Source of the DNA: Pseudomonadota bacterium
GTDB lineage: Bacteria > Pseudomonadota > Gammaproteobacteria > Pseudomonadales > Azotimanducaceae
NCBI GenBank assembly: GCA_009936895.1
Contig: JAACDS010000176.1
Span: 1-17,222 of the forward strand
DNA: 17,222 nucleotides
Reading direction: 5' to 3'
The notes under the pieces were generated by a model. It worked only from the letters and a program-made list of their open reading frames with translations, searched no databases and was not told the DNA's origin. The first letter of the stretch is position 1; each line of letters starts with the position of its first letter. The position numbers and the translations under genes are program-made. This document shows, one piece after another, positions 12,910-17,222 of this stretch.

Positions 12910-14729
12910 GTGAAATCACGGTTACCACTGGTATTCGCCCTATTTCTGGCCGCTTGCAGTTCGCCAGCGAAAGATTTTCAGACCGACATGGACAATTCGG
13001 CCGCGTCAGAAACGCCAGCTGAATTTTTGGCTCGCAGTGAGCAGGAAATGTTAGCGCTCAATAAAGAAGTGGGTCTCGCGTTCTGGCTGCGCGCAACCTA
13101 CATCACGCCGGATACCGGTGAGCTGGCCGCGCGGGCCAGCGAGCGATCCCTTGCATTCGATAGTGCGCTGATTGCCCAGGCCAAGGCGCTAAAAGATGTC
13201 CCCACCGATCCAGAAAGTGCCAGAGCGATTGAGCTTATTCTGCGCGGCTCTTCCATGCCGGCCCCCAACGATCCGGCGCTGCGTGCTGAGCTGGCCCAGC
13301 TGGCTACCGATCTGGAAGGCTTATACGGTGCGGGTAAGGCCTGTGATGACAACGGCGACAACTGTAAAACGCTACCCGAACTGGAAAACATACTGGCGGC
13401 TTCTCGAGATTACGACGAACAGCTTGAGGCATGGCAGGCGTGGCGCGGAGTCTCCCCTTCGATGCGGCCCATGTACCAGCGCTTTGTCGAGTTGGTGAAT
13501 CAAGGCGCTCGGGAACTGGGCTTTGCCAACTTAGGCGAACAGTGGAAAGGCGGCTACGATCTATCGACTGCGGAATTTGAGGCGGAAACCCAGCGTCTCT
13601 GGGGGCAGGTGGAGCCATTGTACGAGGCCCTGCACTGTCATGTACGCGATACCTTGGCCGGACATTACGGCGAGGATCGAGTCTCCCGCGAAGGGCCGAT
13701 TCCAGCGCATTTGCTGGGCAATATGTGGGCTCAGTCTTGGTCGAATATCTACGATCTGCTTGAGCCCTATCCTGGCGTCGCGCCTTTAGATGTGACCGCT
13801 GCGCTTAAAGCGCAGGAGTATGACGCCGTGCGTATGACCGAAACCGCGGAAGCGTTTTTTACGTCATTGGGCCTGCCCGAACTGCCGCAGAGTTTTGGCA
13901 GAACTCCATGCTGGTGGCGCCCACCGATCACGACGCGGTATGTCATGCCAGTGCGTGGGATCTAGACAACGGCAATGACCCCCGTATTAAGCAATGCGTC
14001 GAGGCGAATGAAGAACAACTGGCGACGCTGCATCACGAGTTGGGTCATATTTATTACTACCTGATGTACAAAAATGTCCGGCCAGTTTTCAAGGGTGGCG
14101 CACACGACGGTTTTCATGAGGCTATTGGCGACACCATTGTGCTATCAATGACACCGGACTATCTGAAGGCAAAGGGCTTGGTTGACAGCGTAGCCGTCAG
14201 CGACGAGGCAGTGATCAATCAACAGATGAAGCTGGCCTTGGATAAAATCGCCTTTCTGCCCTTTGGCAAACTAATCGACGAGTGGCGCTGGAAAGTGTTC
14301 TCAGGCGAAATTGGGCCCGAACAGTACAATAGCGGTTGGTGGGCTCTTCGAGAGTCCTATCAAGGTATCGAGTCCGCCGTTGAGCGTACTGAAGACGATT
14401 TTGATCCCGGTGCCAAGTACCACATTCCCGGTAACACGCCCTATACCCGTTACTTCCTCTCCCATGTGATGCAGTTTCAGTTTCATCGGGCACTGTGTGA
14501 CGCGGCCGGTTATGAGGGTCCGCTGCACAATTGCTCGATTTACAACAGCGAGGCGGCTGGGGACGCTCTGGGTGCCATGCTGGCCATGGGGGCGAGCAAG
14601 CCTTGGCCCGAAGCCATGGAGGCGCTCACCGGGCAACGACGTATGGATGCAGACGCGATCATTGATTATTTTCAGCCGCTCATGACCTGGCTCAACGAGC
14701 AAAATGCAGGCCGGCAATGTGGCTGGTAG
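12910..14729 (+). pseudogene. M2 (ACE-family) zinc metallopeptidase lipoprotein, split by a frameshift
   Basis: Two open frames together make one M2 dipeptidyl carboxypeptidase-like protein of about 606 aa, the usual bacterial length. The first runs to 13965 but leaves homology after the Ser-Phe of PQSF. The second resumes with VCHASAWD, PRIKQC, the zinc motif HHELGH (bases 14031-14048) and GFHEAIGD, which gives the third ligand. Adding one T to the TTTT run at 13893-13896 restores FWQNSML, as in the family. The deletion is therefore one base, in a short homopolymer. A GTG at 12910, preceded by GGGGG, starts a lipoprotein signal (LFLAAC, Cys16), so the product would be membrane-anchored in the periplasm. 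All zinc residues survive, so a recent mutation or a sequence error is likely. The 15-base spacer to the next gene is convergent. Confidence 0.85.
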
Positions 14730-14744
14730 CCGATGGCCTGAGTG

Positions 14745-16031
14745 TTATCGGGTCCAGCGCACGGGAATCATGCCTTCCAACAGGCCGTTAATACTGAAGG
14801 CGTTGATGCCTTTTTCCTCACCGACAGAACTGGCGAAGCGCGAGTCGCCGTTAGATCGCGCGAAGACATGAGATTGAGGGTACTTCTGTTTTAGCCACAG
14901 CGCTGTGCGCAGATTGTCGCGACCACTACCGGTGCCGAGAATAAATACTGTGTTCTCGTTTTCCAGATCGACCTTGGCGGCCACACGTCGCCATACTTCA
15001 GGATTCGGAATGTCGCCCCGCATGACCGATCGCTCGTAGTTCGACCGTAACTGCTGTTGTTCCTCGACCACCATCATGCGGCGTTCAGCGTCCTGATCGA
15101 TGATGACGACGTGGTCCAGTTCGCGCTCTTGAGTACGCCTGAGCTGTTCGACTACGGATTGACCAAAGCGTCCAAAACCCGCGATGACGACATTGTCCAG
15201 CCCCTCGGTGCGGGCGAACTGCTGCCGCAGGTTGCGCCGCACGAAGGCCATGCCCGCCATGTTGTAGCGGTTAAAAATAACGCAGTGACGTCCCAGAGAG
15301 GTTTTCAGCAAGGTGCGCATGAAGCGCAGATTTTGACAGTGGATGACCACTCGGAACTTGAGGTTTGGCGCAGATTCCAGCACCCGGGTGGCGGCTTCAA
15401 AGGCTTGGAAGTCGTTGTTACCCAGCAGCAAGACACGTTTGGCGTGCTTGAGTTTCAGCTGTTTGCGCAAAAAGCCGAGGGTCAAATCGCCCACCACTGT
15501 GGCCACACCGTATTTTTGCTGCAGTTCTTGTTCGCGTATGGATTCGAACTCAGTGTCAACGACGACGACCCGACAGTTAGGGTTTTCGCGGCGTAACAGA
15601 CGCAGATAACTGATCGTCAGCTCACCCGAGCCGAAAATGACTACGTGATCTTGGAGGTTTCGCAGAAGCCATTGCTGAGGATTGAGCATACGCAGAACTG
15701 CTTCGACCACCGCAGAGGCGGTGAGCAGGGGTGCGCCAAAGAACGCTATCCAGAGCAGCGTTTGCGCCCACATTGGTCCGCCCTCAGGCATGCCAAGGTC
15801 CAGTCCTCCAACCACAAAGAGGCCCAAGATGTAGTACGTCTGCTCAAGCATCGTGGCCTGAGTGACGTCCGGGCGCGCGCTCAGAGCGACGCCGTTGGCG
15901 AAGGCCACCAAGCCCAACACGAAGATCAGAGCGACGGCCATCCATCGCCAGCCAAGATTCGCGCCGGTTAAGCGCTTAAACGGCGTGTCTGTCTGCGGAT
16001 TAAATAACTCTGAATTGGGTGTTTCTTGCAC
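14745..16031 (-). CDS. Two-TM RCK-domain protein with a non-canonical channel pore
   Basis: A 428-aa inner-membrane protein resembling two-TM potassium channels with cytosolic RCK (TrkA-N) domains. TM1 is about residues 30-50 and TM2 about 88-112. Between them a pore-helix-like segment (YYILGLFVV) leads to GGLDLGMP (75-82) instead of the TVGYGD filter. Two nucleotide-binding folds follow: FGSGELTISY (133-142) with acidic Asp159, and AGFGRFGQSV (284-293) with Asp312. The first lacks the standard GxGxxG. The protein probably senses a nucleotide and gates or regulates ion flow, but potassium selectivity is doubtful. The start is the GTG at 16031, with AGGGTAA just upstream. It is divergent from the 16140 crotonase and convergent with the M2 peptidase. 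Confidence 0.8.
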   Translation of the reverse strand: MQETPNSELFNPQTDTPFKRLTGANLGWRWMAVALIFVLGLVAFANGVALSARPDVTQATMLEQTYYILGLFVVGGLDLGMPEGGPMWAQTLLWIAFFGAPLLTASAVVEAVLRMLNPQQWLLRNLQDHVVIFGSGELTISYLRLLRRENPNCRVVVVDTEFESIREQELQQKYGVATVVGDLTLGFLRKQLKLKHAKRVLLLGNNDFQAFEAATRVLESAPNLKFRVVIHCQNLRFMRTLLKTSLGRHCVIFNRYNMAGMAFVRRNLRQQFARTEGLDNVVIAGFGRFGQSVVEQLRRTQERELDHVVIIDQDAERRMMVVEEQQQLRSNYERSVMRGDIPNPEVWRRVAAKVDLENENTVFILGTGSGRDNLRTALWLKQKYPQSHVFARSNGDSRFASSVGEEKGINAFSINGLLEGMIPVRWTR

Positions 16032-16081
16032 CGGGTTACCCTAGTAAAAAATGCTCTGCGGGCGGCATTGTTTGTTTGCGC

Positions 16082-16110
16082 ATGGCAGGTATTCCCGCGC
16101 TTGCTACTAT
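16082..16110 (+). promoter_or_regulatory. Possible promoter of the 16140 crotonase gene
   Basis: ATGGCA (16082-16087) and TACTAT (16105-16110), each four of six consensus bases, are 17 bases apart, with a start near 16117, about 23 bases before the ATG. The match is only moderate. Confidence 0.35.
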
Positions 16111-16139
16111 GGGCGTAATTGTATTCCGAGGAGAGAGGG

Positions 16140-16973
16140 ATGTCAGAGTTTTTGACCATTGACTATGAAGTGACCGATCAGGTTGCCCGAATCACATTGA
16201 ACCGCGTTGAGGTCCGCAATGCCCAAGACAAGACCATGCTGTATGAGCTGAATGATGCTTTTGATCTGGCAGCACAGGATGACAACGTGAAAGTCATTGT
16301 CCTGAACGCCAATGGCCCGCATTTTTCGTCTGGACACGATTTGGCGGATCAAACCTCCATGGCAGATTTCCAGCCGGTGTCCAACTGGGGTGGTTTTGAC
16401 AAACCCGGCGCAGAGGGCTACCAAGCCCAAGAAGAAGAGATTTATCTGGGGCTTTGCTGGCGCTGGCGCAATTTGCCCAAACCAACGATTGCTCAGGTGC
16501 ACGGTAAGGTAATTGCCGGCGGGCTGATGTTGATTTGGGTTTGTGATTTGATCATCGCCTCAGACGACGCAACGTTTTCCGATCCAGTGGTCGCCTTTGG
16601 CGTTAATGGCGTCGAATATTTTGCCCATCCTTGGGAGATGGGGCCGCGAAAAGCCAAGGAGCTGCTTTTTACAGGCGACAAGATAAGTGCAGAGGAAGCC
16701 AAAGCGTTGGGCATGGTGAACCATGTTGTTGCGGCAGACGACTTGCACGACTTTACTCAAACGATGGCAGAACGGATCGCCAGTCGGCCCAGTATGGGGC
16801 TGCGTTTAGCTAAGCAGAGCGTCAATCAGGCCCAGGATGCCCAAGGCTTTTGGACCGCGCTGCAGGGTGCGATGTCGCTGCAACAACTGGGTCATGCGAA
16901 CAACCAAATCGTGCATGGTAGACTGGTGGATCCAGCCGGCGCACAGGTGATTCGGGATGACGCCAAGCGCTAG
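16140..16973 (+). CDS. Crotonase-family protein lacking both hydratase glutamates
   Basis: A 277-aa member of the enoyl-CoA hydratase/isomerase superfamily. FSSGHDLAD (62-70) is the first oxyanion-hole segment and GKVIAGGLML (122-131) the second. At the places of the two catalytic glutamates of rat enoyl-CoA hydratase I find Met130 and Val150 (in FSDPVVAFG), so classic hydration of enoyl-CoA is unlikely. The subfamily motif VEYFAHPWEMGPRKAKELLFTGD (158-180) and CDLIIASDDA are strongly typical of a crotonase group seen in actinobacteria and marine proteobacteria, whose reaction I do not know. GAGGAG lies 6 bases before the ATG, so the earlier in-frame start at 16119 is rejected. It faces the end of another crotonase on the opposite strand. 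Confidence 0.85.
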   Translation: MSEFLTIDYEVTDQVARITLNRVEVRNAQDKTMLYELNDAFDLAAQDDNVKVIVLNANGPHFSSGHDLADQTSMADFQPVSNWGGFDKPGAEGYQAQEEEIYLGLCWRWRNLPKPTIAQVHGKVIAGGLMLIWVCDLIIASDDATFSDPVVAFGVNGVEYFAHPWEMGPRKAKELLFTGDKISAEEAKALGMVNHVVAADDLHDFTQTMAERIASRPSMGLRLAKQSVNQAQDAQGFWTALQGAMSLQQLGHANNQIVHGRLVDPAGAQVIRDDAKR

Positions 16974-17007
16974 CCTAGGGAAGCAAGGCTTGCGCTGGAT
17001 TGGCGGA

Positions 17008-17222
17008 TTAGCGACCGGTAAAGTTGGGCTTTCGTTTTTCCAGAAATGCCTTCAATCCCTCCTCAAAGTCCTCGCTGGCAAACATGCCGGCAAGGTGCAC
17101 CATGAGGTGGTCTACGGCGGTGTCGTAAGACTCTTCTAAGCCCATGCGCATCATACGCTTGGTGGTCTGCACCGCGATTGGCGCGTTATCCGCCACTTCT
17201 TGGGCCCAGGCCATGGCGGTAG
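17008..17222 (-). CDS. Enoyl-CoA hydratase/isomerase, C-terminal end (gene runs off the window)
   Basis: The last 70 residues of a crotonase-family protein read from the window edge to a TAA at 17008-17010. The helical C-terminus is typical: NAPIAVQTTKRMMRMGLE, then a final EDFEEGLKAFLEKRKPNFTGR-like tail, where SEDFEEG and EKRKPNF are the usual closing motifs for the family. The active-site part is outside the window, so its activity cannot be judged. The reading frame is open through base 17222. It is convergent with the 16140 crotonase across 34 bases. Confidence 0.85.
   Translation of the reverse strand, partial: TAMAWAQEVADNAPIAVQTTKRMMRMGLEESYDTAVDHLMVHLAGMFASEDFEEGLKAFLEKRKPNFTGR

Noticed and set aside
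13098..13391. Ser/Ala-rich open frame on the - strand
   Set aside because: This is low-complexity antisense of the M2 peptidase with no start signals.

Overview
The window looks like chromosomal DNA of a moderately GC-rich, Gram-negative, aerobic heterotroph. My best guess is a marine gammaproteobacterium. That rests on gene types and general sequence character, not on a marker gene, so it is weak. In favour are a lipobox-type signal peptide on a periplasmic-type peptidase, sigma70-like promoters, and many CoA-ester catabolic genes (acyl-CoA synthetase, CoA transferase, crotonases, acyl-CoA dehydrogenase) with luciferase-like oxidoreductases. I see no rRNA, tRNA, CRISPR array, insertion sequence, phage gene or attachment site. 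With the starts chosen here, no gap without a gene exceeds about 180 bases.

Left part (1-3109): the 3' end of a copper-monooxygenase-type protein is followed by a CmcJ/NvfI-type Fe(II)/2-oxoglutarate oxygenase on the + strand. Facing these on the - strand is a two-gene unit of a luciferase-like oxidoreductase and a DJ-1/PfpI protein.

Centre (3110-8611): a good sigma70-type promoter drives a small two-cysteine protein and an acyl-CoA synthetase. This pair runs tail-to-tail into an unusual crotonase. The crotonase is divergent from a class III CoA transferase that overlaps an amidohydrolase. The crotonase and the CoA transferase both carry a long N-terminal region that looks like a decayed copy of their own fold. 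I infer that this block activates a carboxylic acid as its CoA ester and then hydrates, transfers and hydrolyses it. The substrate cannot be read from the sequence.

Right-centre (8608-12793): an acyl-CoA dehydrogenase with its own promoter, an FBP-type zinc-finger protein, a zinc-free alcohol-dehydrogenase-like reductase whose ribosome binding site lies in a hairpin, and a second luciferase-like enzyme. The reductase and the second luciferase-like enzyme converge on a hairpin-rich spacer.

Right (12910-17222): a lipoprotein M2 (ACE-family) metallopeptidase is split by an apparent one-base deletion in a T run. It is followed by a two-TM RCK protein with a non-canonical pore loop, a crotonase lacking both hydratase glutamates, and the 3' end of another crotonase running off the window.

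Transcription alternates often between strands. Two convergent pairs overlap at their stop codons, leaving no room for a terminator.
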